From Paracoccus zhejiangensis (lineage in GTDB: Bacteria; Pseudomonadota; Alphaproteobacteria; Rhodobacterales; Rhodobacteraceae), in assembly GCF_002847445.1 (NCBI RefSeq), contig NZ_CP025430.1:3344501-3408500 (forward strand): DNA of 64,000 nt, written 5' to 3'. Each line of letters begins with the position of its first letter. Positions within the stretch are counted from its first letter, which is position 1. Below, in pieces: positions 34,402 to 43,330 of this stretch. Below the pieces are notes generated by a model. That model was not told where the DNA came from, did not search any database, and worked only from the letters and a program-made list of their open reading frames with translations. The translations under genes and the position numbers were made by a program.

Positions 34402-35502
34402 TCACTCCAGCGCCAGCACCCCTTCCAGCACGTCGAAGGGGGCACTGACGATGGCGCCGAGCGCGGTCACGACAAATGCGCCGGCTTGCCGCAGCTCGCC
34501 AAGCTGGGCTCGCGTCGCTCCTCGGCTGCCGAGCCCGGAATAGCGGTCGTGGCGCAGCCCGTCCGTTGCCCGCAGCTCCGAGATGTCGATGATGGCGATG
34601 TTGTATGCCTCTGCGGCCTTCTGGACACGCGGATTCGCCACGTCCAGAACGCCAAGTCTCGCCTCGCCGCTGAGGCGGCCCGCAAGGATCAGGGCGCGAT
34701 CGTCCCGCGCCACCAGGATCTTCATGGGTCGACGCATGGGGCCGATCACCGCCATCTGGGCGGCAAAGACATCCAGATCGATGTCCGGGCTTGCCAAGGT
34801 CACCGACAGCTGGTCCAGCACGTCCCCGCGCCCAGTCAGTCGCAGCTGTCGCATCGCCTCGACCATCAGCAGTGCGCCCATGGAATGCGTGAGAACGTCC
34901 ACGTTCCCCAAGCGTGCGTCACCCGCCAGATCCACCAGCAGCTGGACCAGCGCATCGCGTGACACGATCACCGAGTCCCGGTCATGAAGGTATCCCTGCA
35001 CCCGCGCCTCAGAGGGCCAGGCAAAGAGCAGCGGCTGGCCGCGGAGGATCTCGTCCGCCGACAACTGCGCGGTGCGCATCAGCGCTTCGGGAAAGTTCAG
35101 GTTGAAGCCGTGGATGAACAGGCTGATGTCGCGGGGGCGCGGACTGCCGGCAAGATGGTCGAGCAGTGCCTGCCGCGAGGTGATGATGGCCTGCCTTTCG
35201 ACGGCTATGACGGGCGCGTGTCCCGCGGACTGCGTCACGCCCGGCTGGCGCCCCTGCGCCGCCGCGATGTGAAACAGCGCGTGGCTTGGGACGAGGCTGC
35301 GCGTCGTCGTAAAGACGTTGGCCGTCGGAGACAGCCGAGCGCGGGTGGTAACAGCCAGCACCTCGAACCGTTCGGCCTCGAGCAGGCTGCCGGGCGGGGG
35401 CGGGTTCATGAGTGACAGGTCTGCGCGCGGGGCGCAGGCCGCAACCGCCAGCACCGCCGTCACAAGCGCAGCACGACACCAGAGGCGCGATTCGCCCACC
35501 AT
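34402..35502 (-). CDS. DUF900 alpha/beta hydrolase lipoprotein
   Basis: A 366-residue exported hydrolase. The N-terminus has a lipobox (LAVAAC), and the core shows LFIHGFNLNFPEALMRTAQL, LFAWPSEARVQGYLHDRDSV, and nucleophile elbow LTHSMGALLMVEA, with a later LASPDIDLDVF segment, all typical of the DUF900 family. The start at 35502 is supported by GGGAGG six nt upstream; the in-frame ATG at 35523 is less likely. Substrate unknown. 136 nt separate it from the next minus-strand gene. Confidence 0.82.
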   Translation of the reverse strand: MVGESRLWCRAALVTAVLAVAACAPRADLSLMNPPPPGSLLEAERFEVLAVTTRARLSPTANVFTTTRSLVPSHALFHIAAAQGRQPGVTQSAGHAPVIAVERQAIITSRQALLDHLAGSPRPRDISLFIHGFNLNFPEALMRTAQLSADEILRGQPLLFAWPSEARVQGYLHDRDSVIVSRDALVQLLVDLAGDARLGNVDVLTHSMGALLMVEAMRQLRLTGRGDVLDQLSVTLASPDIDLDVFAAQMAVIGPMRRPMKILVARDDRALILAGRLSGEARLGVLDVANPRVQKAAEAYNIAIIDISELRATDGLRHDRYSGLGSRGATRAQLGELRQAGAFVVTALGAIVSAPFDVLEGVLALE

Positions 35503-35823
35503 GCATGTCCTCCCGACGATCATGTCGGGACGTTACCCACAACCTGCCAGAGAGCAACATCTTGCTGCCGCGCGGGATGTGCTCGTCGGACGCAAGACAA
35601 GCCGATCAGCACGAGAAGTGACCTGAGCCAACCGAAGGCGCGGCGAAGACCAAGGGCGGAAGCTCTTGCTATGTCGCTCGTCGCCGCCAGCACCGGACCG
35701 CGGCCAAGCCGGCTTCGGCGCAACCATGGCTGACCGCTACCGACACCTTCCGATGAGAATGACGGCCGGGATTGCTCGTGACCAGAAGGGAGCTAAACAA
35801 GCGGCATGTGAGACGACCCGGGG
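35503..35823. other. Intergenic region upstream of the DUF900 gene
   Basis: No gene recognised. It separates divergent genes (hydrolase minus, secreted protein plus) and presumably holds both promoters; I could not assign boxes with confidence. Confidence 0.4.
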
Positions 35824-36271
35824 ATGTTGATGATGCGTATCCTTCTTGCTGCAACTCTAGCAACTTTGCCCGCCGCTGCTGCTGTGGCTCGCGAGAGCAT
35901 CAACTGCGTCGGGCAAAACCTGGCTTATCTTGCGCACGTGACAGAGCCTCTTGAGGAAACGACGCGCTCATATGCGCAAGGCGCGGTGCGCATCCTGATC
36001 CTTTCTGCGCCAGAGCCTGCCTGTTGCGGCACCGCCGTTGCCGTGCTGATGCCCGACCCCGCTGGATGGTGCCCGGATCTGCAGGCTGCTCATTACGGAT
36101 GACGGGCAAGGCTGGGGCGGGATGACCTTCGGGCCTGGTGCGGCCAGCCATGATCCCGCCTCGGGTCTGCGGGTTCCGATGACGGCAACCATGTGGGACG
36201 GGGAAGGCTTCCACAAGGAGCCGCTTACTGTCTTTGTCGACCAGGCAACAGGCCGCGTCCACATGCGCTAA
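35824..36271 (+). pseudogene. Secreted hypothetical protein interrupted by a frameshift
   Basis: It starts with MLMMRILLAATLATLPAAAA, a clear signal peptide, and reads to VLMPDP at about 36060. The natural continuation appears in another frame as LLITDDGQGWGGMTFGPGA, ending TGRVHMR with a stop at 36269-36271. A 1-nt insertion near 36057 would explain this. The complete product would be about 148 residues, periplasmic, with two Cys after the signal. I do not recognise the family. It may be a recent mutation or a sequencing error. Confidence 0.55.
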
Positions 36272-36339
36272 GCGTCCCACCGGCGGCGCGGGCGCCAACG
36301 CCGCGGAACCGCTTCGGCCAATTCCCACGCTGCGGATAC

Positions 36340-36440
36340 AGCATGAAGATGTCGCTGCGCGTTGCACCACCGTCCGCTTTTTGGAAGCTGCACTGCAGCG
36401 CCAGCAATAGGATGACCGCCGGCTTTGGGCCGTCCTTGCA
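36340..36440 (+). repeat. Degenerate dispersed intergenic repeat (third copy)
   Basis: GCTGCACTGCAGCG, then GGATGACCGCCGGCTTTGGGC resembles the right half of the repeats at 49305 and 55848 (GCTGCATTGCAGCG and GCAATGGGCC). Non-coding. The rest of 36272-36499 holds no gene I can identify. Confidence 0.35.
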
Positions 36441-36635
36441 GATGGTTGGCCTGCAACGGGTCTCCTGGGCGTCGCCGCAGCGCCGCGCGTCGGCTCCGAG
36501 CCCATGGACGAAGCCGCTCGCGCGGCAATGGTGCCTTTGGTAAAGGTTGGACGCTGATCTGACCGTCGTGCATTTGGGAATGAACGATCCTGCCTGACGA
36601 TTGGGGCCTTCTCAATCATCAGACAGGAGGCTTCC

Positions 36636-37523
36636 ATGACAGAGGAGAGAGTAAGCCCGCTTCGTCAGCGGATGGTCGAAGACATGCGCATCCGCGGGAT
36701 GGGCGACAAGGCACAGAAGTCCCACATCCGGGCGATCAAGGATTTCGCGGCCTTCCTGGGGCGATCACCCGATACGGCGACGCCGGAGGATCTGCGCGCC
36801 TATCAGCTCCACATGACCGACACCGGGGTCACGCCATCGACGTTCAACGTGCGGATCGTGGCGCTTCGGTTCTTTTTCGGCATGACCTGCGGGCGGGAGG
36901 AGATGAAGCGCTACATGCAATTCCGCACCGAACCGCGGAAGTTGCCCGTGGTGTTCAGCGTCGAAGAAGTGTCCGACATCCTGATGGCGGCGCCGGGGCC
37001 GGGCCTGAAGTATCGCGCCGCGCTCAGCATTTCCTATGGCGCAGGGCTCCGGGCCGCCGAGGTCTGCAACCTCAAGATCGGCGACATCGACAGTGATCGA
37101 ATGCTGATCCATGTCGAGCAGGGCAAGGGCCAGAAGGACCGCAAGGTGATGCTGTCGCCAGGCCTGCTGAACCTACTGCGCGACTGGTGGCGCGAGGCCC
37201 GGCCGGAGGGTTGGCAGTTCCCCGGCAAGCCCAAGATCAACCCGATCTCGCCGCGCCAACTGAACCGCGCCTTCACCTCGGCCAAGCATATGGCCGGGGT
37301 CAAGAAGCCCGCCACCTTGCACACGTTGCGCCACAGCTTCGCGACGCATCTGCTCGAAGCCAACACGGACGTGCGCGTGATCCAGGTGCTGCTCGGGCAT
37401 GCCAAGCTGACGACCACCGCCCGATATACCCACGTGGCCACCAAGACGATCCGTGACACCGTCAGTCCCTACGAGATGCTGGCCAGGTTGCAGGATCAGA
37501 CGGTGAAGCGAAGCCTAGAGTGA
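36636..37523 (+). CDS. Tyrosine recombinase of IS91-type element, copy 1
   Basis: A 295-residue phage-integrase-type recombinase: SAM-like N-domain, SYGAGLRAAEVCNLKIGDID with the catalytic Arg, HTLRHSFATHLLE (HxxR), LGHAKLTTTARYTHV with the nucleophile Tyr. An AGGAGG site precedes the ATG. The same gene stands before the transposase in copy 2, with few substitutions. It probably helps resolve or integrate transposition intermediates. Confidence 0.9.
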   Translation: MTEERVSPLRQRMVEDMRIRGMGDKAQKSHIRAIKDFAAFLGRSPDTATPEDLRAYQLHMTDTGVTPSTFNVRIVALRFFFGMTCGREEMKRYMQFRTEPRKLPVVFSVEEVSDILMAAPGPGLKYRAALSISYGAGLRAAEVCNLKIGDIDSDRMLIHVEQGKGQKDRKVMLSPGLLNLLRDWWREARPEGWQFPGKPKINPISPRQLNRAFTSAKHMAGVKKPATLHTLRHSFATHLLEANTDVRVIQVLLGHAKLTTTARYTHVATKTIRDTVSPYEMLARLQDQTVKRSLE

Positions 37524-37535
37524 CCGGACGCCGGG

Positions 37536-38735
37536 GTGCCCCGGCCGAAGTTGGAGATCTCTGACATCTTTCGCGCCCATGGTCCCACGTGGCGGCAGGT
37601 CAATGCGGGGCATGTCAGCTTGATCCAGCTGAAGGTGATGTCGGCCATCGAAGCCTGCCGGACCGAGGCGCTCGGCGGGCATGTGGCGGGATGTGCCAAA
37701 TGCGGCCACCAGCACATCGCCTACAATTCCTGCAAGAACCGGCATTGCCCCAAGTGCCAGGGGCCGGCGGCGCGGGACTGGATGGCGGCCCGTGCCGAGG
37801 ACCTGCTCCCGGTCGAGTATTTCCACGTCGTCTTCACCCTTCCGGCCGAGATCGCGCAGGTCGCGTTCTGGAACAAGAAGGCGGTGTATGACCTGCTGTT
37901 CCGTGCTTCGGCCGAAACGGTCATGACCATCGCGGCCGACCCCAAGCGCATGGGCGCACGGGTTGGCATGACCAGCGTGCTGCACAGCTGGGGCTCGGCG
38001 CTGACGCATCATCCCCACATCCACATGATCGTCCCGGGCGGCGGACTGTCGCCCGACGGCGCCAGGTGGGTCGCCTGCCGCCCCGGTTTCTTCCTGCATG
38101 TGCGGGTTCTGTCGCGGCTGTTCCGACGCCTGTTTCTAGATGGGCTGATGCATCTGCACCGGGCCGGTCAATTGGCTTTCTTCGGCGATCTCGCCGAACT
38201 GGCCAGCGCGGACACCTTCACCGCCTGGCTCGCCCCGTTCCGCAGATCCGAATGGGTGGTCTTTGCCAAACCGCCCTTCGGTGGACCCGAGGCCGTGCTG
38301 GCCTATCTGAGCCGATACACGCACAGGGTCGCGATCTCCAACACCCGCCTGGTCAGCGCGGATGCCGATACCGTGGCGTTCCGCTGGAAGGATTACAGGA
38401 TCAAGCGCGGCGATCGGCAAAAGGTCATGCGGCTGGCCACGCCGGAGTTCATTCGCAGGTTCCTGATCCACGTCCTGCCCGATGGCTTCCACCGCATCAG
38501 GCATTACGGCCTGCTGGCCAGCTCGGCCCGCAAGGCCAACATCACCAAAATCCGCGCCTTGCTCTGCGTCCAGCAGTCTGAACAGGTCGCCGTTCCGGAG
38601 CCAGAGCTTGAGATCACCCCGCACACCCTGCGCGAGCCATGCCCCTGTTGCGGCGGTCCCATGCGCATCATCGAGATCTTCAGGCGGGGACAGAAACCAA
38701 TGTCGCGCGCGCCACCGAGGGAGCGGGCAGCATGA
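37536..38735 (+). CDS. IS91-family HUH transposase, copy 1
   Basis: A 399-residue rolling-circle transposase: N-terminal zinc ribbon (CAKCGHQ, CKNRHCPKCQ), HUH motif HHPHIHMI, and catalytic Tyr in LSRYTHRVAISN, ending with a second CPCC zinc knuckle. It starts with GTG at 37536, 12 nt after the recombinase stop. Intact and potentially active. Confidence 0.92.
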   Translation: MPRPKLEISDIFRAHGPTWRQVNAGHVSLIQLKVMSAIEACRTEALGGHVAGCAKCGHQHIAYNSCKNRHCPKCQGPAARDWMAARAEDLLPVEYFHVVFTLPAEIAQVAFWNKKAVYDLLFRASAETVMTIAADPKRMGARVGMTSVLHSWGSALTHHPHIHMIVPGGGLSPDGARWVACRPGFFLHVRVLSRLFRRLFLDGLMHLHRAGQLAFFGDLAELASADTFTAWLAPFRRSEWVVFAKPPFGGPEAVLAYLSRYTHRVAISNTRLVSADADTVAFRWKDYRIKRGDRQKVMRLATPEFIRRFLIHVLPDGFHRIRHYGLLASSARKANITKIRALLCVQQSEQVAVPEPELEITPHTLREPCPCCGGPMRIIEIFRRGQKPMSRAPPRERAA

Positions 38736-38998
38736 CATATCGCCCGTCATCCGTCACGAAACAGCACCGGCTACACTCCGCAGACCCGGTCCGAACAGCG
38801 CGTGCTCGTTTACTTCCAACGTGGCACAAGGCGGCAACATCTCCAGAACGCACCGCCTCGTTGGGAGCATCAGCCGGGTTTAAGACCGTAGCCGGCACCT
38901 GCCTCGCCATCAGCAGCGCCCAGGATACAGCCGCCGCCGCGACCGCTCGCGCACTTTCTCCATAGCCTGATCCAAGACCCCGCGGCTTCCACCTTGGG

Positions 38999-39067
38999 AG
39001 GTTTTCCAACGCGGGTCGTGGTCGCGCCAGTGTGCAGCGTCCCAACGCGACCCGCATCGGAAAACCT
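38999..39067. repeat. Terminal hairpin of IS91 copy 1
   Basis: AGGTTTTCCAACGCGGGTCG (38999-39018) pairs with the inverse at 39048-39067 at 18 of 20 positions. The same structure ends copy 2. In HUH elements such an end hairpin marks the replication origin or terminus. The preceding 38736-38998 has no gene. Confidence 0.6.
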
Positions 39068-39148
39068 TCACCAAACTGGCCGATGCTGCAAAACGCACCA
39101 ACTATCGAAAAACCCGGAGAAGCGGTCATCCAAGACGCTCACCACGCC

Positions 39149-40513
39149 TCACACCCCGTGCGATAAATCCTTGCGATGGGAGGGGTGCTCTATCGGCAAA
39201 CCAATCGATGCCTCGAAACCGGAGGCCGAACCAGGTCGTGGCGATTTCAAAACGAGCGAGCTTCCGACCCGGTTCGCGATGGCCGCGACGATGGCAAGGC
39301 CAAGTCCGCTGCCATCTGTGCTTGCGTTCGCCCGTTCGAAACGTGCCGTCAGGCGGTCGAGCATCTCGCGCGGCACGACGGGAGCATCGTTCGCGATGAC
39401 AAGGTGGCCGTCCGCCATAAGGGTCACCTCGACCGCCGAATTCTCGGACCCGTGACGGAGGGCGTTTTCAACGAGATTGCGCAACAGGATGGCAAAGGCG
39501 TCGGGGTCGATATCGGACATCACGGCTCTCGGCGGCAGCGTCAGCGCGATGCGGCCCTCGCCAGTGGCGCGCCCAAGATCGTCCACCACTATGCGGGCGA
39601 CCCCCCTAAGGTCCGCGCTCCGGTCCAGCCGTAGCCGCCCGCCTTCGACCCGCGCAAGCTGCATGAGGCGTTCGGAAAGCCGGGTCAGGCGCTTGAGCGT
39701 CGCCTCAATCTCGGCGGCACGCGCTTCGGTGGCCGGCTCCTGCGTCTCCGCCCTCAGCCGCTGCGCCTGAGCGATTGCGCCGGCCAGCGGCGTTCTCAAC
39801 TCGTGGGCCGCGTTCGCGGCAAAACTGCGCTCGGCCTCGAACGCCTCGCGCAAGCGGGCCAGAAGGCCGTTGAGCGTCTTGGCCAATGGACCAATCTCCG
39901 TCGGCAGATCGTTGGCAGGAACCTCCGAGAGGTCGCGGGCGCCGCGCGCCTCCAGCCGAGCACGGAACCGGCGCAGCGGATCGAGGCTGAATTGAACGGC
40001 AAGAATGATCGCCACCAGCGCGATCGGCAGCACGATGATCAGCGGCAGGCCGAGGCCCATCTGGATCTCACGCGCGACCGACGCGCGATGGGCCAGCGGC
40101 TCGGCCACGGTGATCCGGATCGTGTCCTGAAGCGCTGCGTCGCTGTAGAACCGGTGGGTGGCGGTCTGCCGAAACCCGCGCCCGTCCCAAGGCGGGAACA
40201 CGGCAGGGTCGGCCGCATGAGATTGCAGCAGGATGCGCCCCTCGCCATCGCGCACGAGGTAGGTGAAGAACTCGTCGTGCTCCCGGATGGGCGCGAGCCG
40301 CTGCGTCACGCCCTGATCTTCCCGCCCGACGATATCGGTCACCGCCAGCGGGAGAATGCGTTCCGCCGTCTCGCGCAGGGCACTGTCGAAGACCTCGTCC
40401 AGCTCACCTCTGACGATGACGGCAGTCAACGTCGCCGCGAGCAGCCACAGCACCGTCAGCGCCAGGCCGAGCGACAGGCCGAGTCGGCCCTGAAGGCTCG
40501 CAGGCCATTTCAT
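39149..40513 (-). CDS. Sensor histidine kinase (QseC-like)
   Basis: A 454-residue membrane kinase: TM1 near 10-32, a periplasmic sensor domain, TM2 near 155-175, HAMP, H-box AANAAHELRTPLAGAI, N-box LRNLVENALRHG and GSGLGLAIVAAIA. The start overlaps the response regulator stop (ATGA); the upstream frame extension was discarded. It pairs with the regulator at 40510-41169 and probably controls the adjacent flavin/PepSY genes. Stimulus unknown; metal or flavin status is plausible. Confidence 0.9.
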   Translation of the reverse strand: MKWPASLQGRLGLSLGLALTVLWLLAATLTAVIVRGELDEVFDSALRETAERILPLAVTDIVGREDQGVTQRLAPIREHDEFFTYLVRDGEGRILLQSHAADPAVFPPWDGRGFRQTATHRFYSDAALQDTIRITVAEPLAHRASVAREIQMGLGLPLIIVLPIALVAIILAVQFSLDPLRRFRARLEARGARDLSEVPANDLPTEIGPLAKTLNGLLARLREAFEAERSFAANAAHELRTPLAGAIAQAQRLRAETQEPATEARAAEIEATLKRLTRLSERLMQLARVEGGRLRLDRSADLRGVARIVVDDLGRATGEGRIALTLPPRAVMSDIDPDAFAILLRNLVENALRHGSENSAVEVTLMADGHLVIANDAPVVPREMLDRLTARFERANASTDGSGLGLAIVAAIANRVGSSLVLKSPRPGSASGFEASIGLPIEHPSHRKDLSHGV

Positions 40514-41169
40514 GATTTGCCGAGCCTGTAGCCCATGCCACGCTCGGTCTCGATAACGGAAGCCCCAAGCTTCTTGCGCAGGCGGCTCACATGGACCTCG
40601 ATGGTGTTGCTCTCCACTTCGGCGTCGAAGGCATAGAGCTTTTCTTCCAGCTGTGCTTTCGAAAGAAGCTGCCCCGGCCGTGCAAGAAACGCCTCGAACA
40701 GCGCCCATTCACGGGCGGTCAGGGGGACAAGCTTGCCATCGCGGTGGATGCTGCGGGCCGCGAGGTCGATCTGCAGCGCCCCGAGCGACACGAGAGGGTT
40801 GGGATCGCCGCTGTAGCGCCGGGCGACCGAGCCGATCCGGGCGGACAGTTCGGCAAGGTCGAAAGGCTTCACGAGGTAGTCATCCGCGCCCGCGTTCAAC
40901 CCCTCGATCCGGTCCGAAACCTGGTCGAGCGCGGTCAGAATAATGACGGGGGTCACGTCGCCGCGCGCGCGCAAGCCCTTGAGAAACCCGATGCCACGGC
41001 CATCAGGCAGCATCAGGTCGAGCAGGATCAGATCGAAGGCAGTGGTTCGCACCGAATCGCCCGCCACATCGAGACGCGTAACCCAATCCACCGACTGGCC
41101 ATCCGCCGCGATCTGATCGCGCACTGCGGCTCCCAGTACCATGTCGTCTTCGATCAGAAGGATGCGCAT
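40510..41169 (-). CDS. OmpR/QseB-like response regulator
   Basis: A 219-residue regulator: receiver domain with acidic pocket IEDD, phospho-acceptor Asp51 in LLDLMLPDG and Lys in DDYLVKPFD; winged-helix domain LTAREWALFEAFL, SNTIEVHVSRLRKKLG, ERGMGYRL. Divergent to the PepSY gene at 41315, with two inverted copies of a 20-bp motif between them. It probably recognises this motif, found again before the Asp-rich gene. Confidence 0.92.
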   Translation of the reverse strand: MRILLIEDDMVLGAAVRDQIAADGQSVDWVTRLDVAGDSVRTTAFDLILLDLMLPDGRGIGFLKGLRARGDVTPVIILTALDQVSDRIEGLNAGADDYLVKPFDLAELSARIGSVARRYSGDPNPLVSLGALQIDLAARSIHRDGKLVPLTAREWALFEAFLARPGQLLSKAQLEEKLYAFDAEVESNTIEVHVSRLRKKLGASVIETERGMGYRLGKS

Positions 41170-41213
41170 CCCGTTCTCCGCACTTAACCGGTGGCCTTCA
41201 ATGATCCGGCAGG

Positions 41214-41263
41214 CTGACGTGAAGCTGAAGCGGGCACGTCAAGCCGCTTCAGGCTGCCGTCAG
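41214..41263. promoter_or_regulatory. Inverted pair of 20-bp motifs between regulator and PepSY gene
   Basis: CTGACGTGAAGCTGAAGCGG (41214-41233, plus) and its inverse-strand partner CTGACGGCAGCCTGAAGCGG (41263-41244, minus). A third copy is at 42337-42356. Recurrence only before genes of this module suggests a binding site of the local OmpR-type regulator. Confidence 0.6.
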
Positions 41264-41314
41264 CTTTGTGGTGCAGTAATCTCATCGAGATGGCCGTGAC
41301 GAGGAGTTTGGCCC

Positions 41315-41596
41315 ATGAAGAAGACATTGACAATTCTTGGCTTTCTCGCGGTCTTCCCGGCCAGCGTCGCCCTGGCGGACGATGACTGCTTCGTGCCGAT
41401 GGCCGATTGGCAACCGCGAGACGCGGTGACGCGGCTTGCGGAAGATAACGGCTGGACCGTGCGCCGCATCAAGATCGACGACGGGTGTTACGAGATCGAC
41501 GGCCGCGATGCCGAGGGTCGCCGGATCGAGGTGACCGTGCACCCGTCAACCCTGCAAATCATAGAGTTCGAATTCGAGGATGATGACGATGACTGA
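41315..41596 (+). CDS. Periplasmic PepSY-domain protein
   Basis: A 93-residue exported protein: signal peptide to about residue 21 (SVALA), then a PepSY domain (DAVTRLAEDNGWTVRRIKID, DAEGRRIEVTVHPSTLQI) and an acidic tail EFEFEDDDDD. Such proteins accompany QseBC-like systems and cytochrome b561 genes. Likely a periplasmic binding or inhibitor module with possible metal binding by the acid tail. Overlaps the next gene. Confidence 0.85.
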   Translation: MKKTLTILGFLAVFPASVALADDDCFVPMADWQPRDAVTRLAEDNGWTVRRIKIDDGCYEIDGRDAEGRRIEVTVHPSTLQIIEFEFEDDDDD

Positions 41597-42266
41597 AACT
41601 TCCGCCTCCGGGCACGCTGCCGGCAGAGGTGGTGCGGATGGCACGATCCGGGTCTGGGATCCGCTGGTGCGGGTCTTCCATTGGGGCCTGGTCGCGGCCT
41701 TTGCCGTCGCCTACCTGACAGCCGAGGAGCTTTCCACCGTTCACGAGATCGCGGGCTACACCGTGGCGGGACTGGTGGTCTTTCGCCTAATCTGGGGCTT
41801 CGCCGGAAGCCGGTACGCCCGGTTTTCACAGTTCCTGAAAGGTCCGTCTGCCACGGTCGGCTATCTGGGTGACATGCTCGGCGGCCGGGAACGCCACTAC
41901 CTGGGGCACAACCCTGCAGGCGCGGCGATGATTGTCGCGTTGCTGCTCACGTTGTCCGGAACCGCTTTCAGCGGATGGCTGTTGGAAGATGAAAACCGCA
42001 TCGCCATGCTGCCTGCCCTGCCACAGATCGTGGCGCCGGCCTGGGCCGACGATGATGGCGACGAGCGCGAGGAATATGGCGAGCGGGGCGAAGGGGGCGA
42101 AAGTGCCGTGGAGGAACTGCACGAGGTGCTCGCGAACCTCATGCTGTTTCTGATCGCGGCGCATGTCGCCGGCGTGGTACTGGCGTCGTTCCGCCACCGC
42201 GAGAATCTGGCGCGGGCCATGGTGACCGGCGAGAAGCGCGCGCCCGGCCCTGGCGACATCGCCTGA
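41589..42266 (+). CDS. Cytochrome b561-family membrane protein
   Basis: About 225 residues, four-helix b-type cytochrome: WDPLVRVFHWGLVAAFAVAY with a haem-ligand His, HEIAGYTVAGLVVFRLIWGF, and ANLMLFLIAAHVAGVVLASF with further His. An acidic loop lies before the last helix (DDDGDEREEYGERGEGGESA). It likely carries electrons across the inner membrane for the periplasmic partners. Starts at 41580 or 41583 are possible; 41589 best fits the GAGG ribosome site. Confidence 0.85.
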   Translation: MTETSASGHAAGRGGADGTIRVWDPLVRVFHWGLVAAFAVAYLTAEELSTVHEIAGYTVAGLVVFRLIWGFAGSRYARFSQFLKGPSATVGYLGDMLGGRERHYLGHNPAGAAMIVALLLTLSGTAFSGWLLEDENRIAMLPALPQIVAPAWADDDGDEREEYGERGEGGESAVEELHEVLANLMLFLIAAHVAGVVLASFRHRENLARAMVTGEKRAPGPGDIA

Positions 42267-42302
42267 GCGTTCCCCCGGCCGCTTCGTCCCAACGGCCGCA
42301 CT

Positions 42303-42331
42303 GGCCCCGCCGAAATCGGCGGGGCCTTTTT
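42303..42331 (+). terminator. Rho-independent terminator after cytochrome b561 gene
   Basis: GGCCCCGCCG, AAAT loop, CGGCGGGGCC, followed by TTTTT: a perfect 10-bp stem with T run. It ends the PepSY-cytochrome transcript 37 nt after the stop. Confidence 0.85.
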
Positions 42332-42336
42332 CGTAC

Positions 42337-42356
42337 CTGACGGCAAGCTGAAGCGG
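42337..42356 (+). promoter_or_regulatory. Third copy of the 20-bp operator motif
   Basis: CTGACGGCAAGCTGAAGCGG matches the motif at 41214 at 18 of 20 positions. It sits between a terminator and the Asp-rich gene, about 75 nt upstream of its start, as expected for a regulated promoter. Confidence 0.6.
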
Positions 42357-42430
42357 TCTGCACGATTCCGTCAGGAAGCCCTCAGGTCCGGCCGCCAGAT
42401 TGGCTTCAGCAGACGAAAGGAGACCCTGCC

Positions 42431-42810
<380 letters not shown>

Positions 42811-42848
42811 ACCGCTCCGAAGTTCCTCTCCGAACAAGGATCCATACG

Positions 42849-43319
42849 ATGAAATCGCTTCTCGCCACGCTCGCGCTGACCACGGCGCTGACGCTCCCCG
42901 GCCTCGCCATGGCGCGTCCGGTGACGCTCACCACGATCCTCAACAATTACGGCGGCGACGGGGCCTATCTCGCGCTCTACGTCACCGACACCTCGGGCGC
43001 CTATGTCGGCAGTCTCTGGATGGCTGGCGGCAAGTCCAAGTACTACGAGCACCTCAGCGACTGGTACCGCGCCACCGGCGGCGACACCGCGCAGGTGAAC
43101 GGCATCACCGGCGCCAGCGTCGGCGCGGGCCGCACGCTCGAGATCACGCTCGACCTGGCCGACGCGCTCTTCGACGCGGGCTACACGCTCCACATCGACG
43201 CGGCCGTCGAGGACATGCGCGACAGCCCGAACGAGGTGGCCGTCCCGCTCACGACCGACGGCGCCGGCACGCCGGTGCAGGGCCGCCGCTACATCGCCAG
43301 CTTCGCCTACGACATGTGA
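42849..43319 (+). CDS. Periplasmic DUF2271 protein with possible flavinylation motif
   Basis: A 156-residue exported protein (signal peptide to about residue 22, AMA). Family features: VTLTTILNNYGGDGAYLALY, VGSLWMAGGKSKYYEHLSDW, and a C-terminal PVQGRRYIASFAYD. NGITGAS at 84-90 resembles the D-x-[I/V]-[S/T]-G-A-[S/T] site to which ApbE attaches FMN, with Asn in place of Asp; the last Ser would be the acceptor. An apbE gene lies downstream. It probably is a periplasmic electron carrier fed by the adjacent flavoreductase. Confidence 0.8.
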   Translation: MKSLLATLALTTALTLPGLAMARPVTLTTILNNYGGDGAYLALYVTDTSGAYVGSLWMAGGKSKYYEHLSDWYRATGGDTAQVNGITGASVGAGRTLEITLDLADALFDAGYTLHIDAAVEDMRDSPNEVAVPLTTDGAGTPVQGRRYIASFAYDM

Positions 43320-43330
43320 GGAGCGGGGCC

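Larger units (their letters stand above)
36500..39072 (+). mobile_element. IS91-family element, copy 1
   Basis: About 2.57 kb with a tyrosine recombinase and an HUH transposase on the plus strand. Limits are set by comparison with copy 2 (60869-63442): both begin near GGACGAAGCCGCTCGCGCGG and end near GCATCGGAAAACCTTCAC. The right end contains a long hairpin. No target duplication is expected for this family. Both copies have the same direction. Confidence 0.8.
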
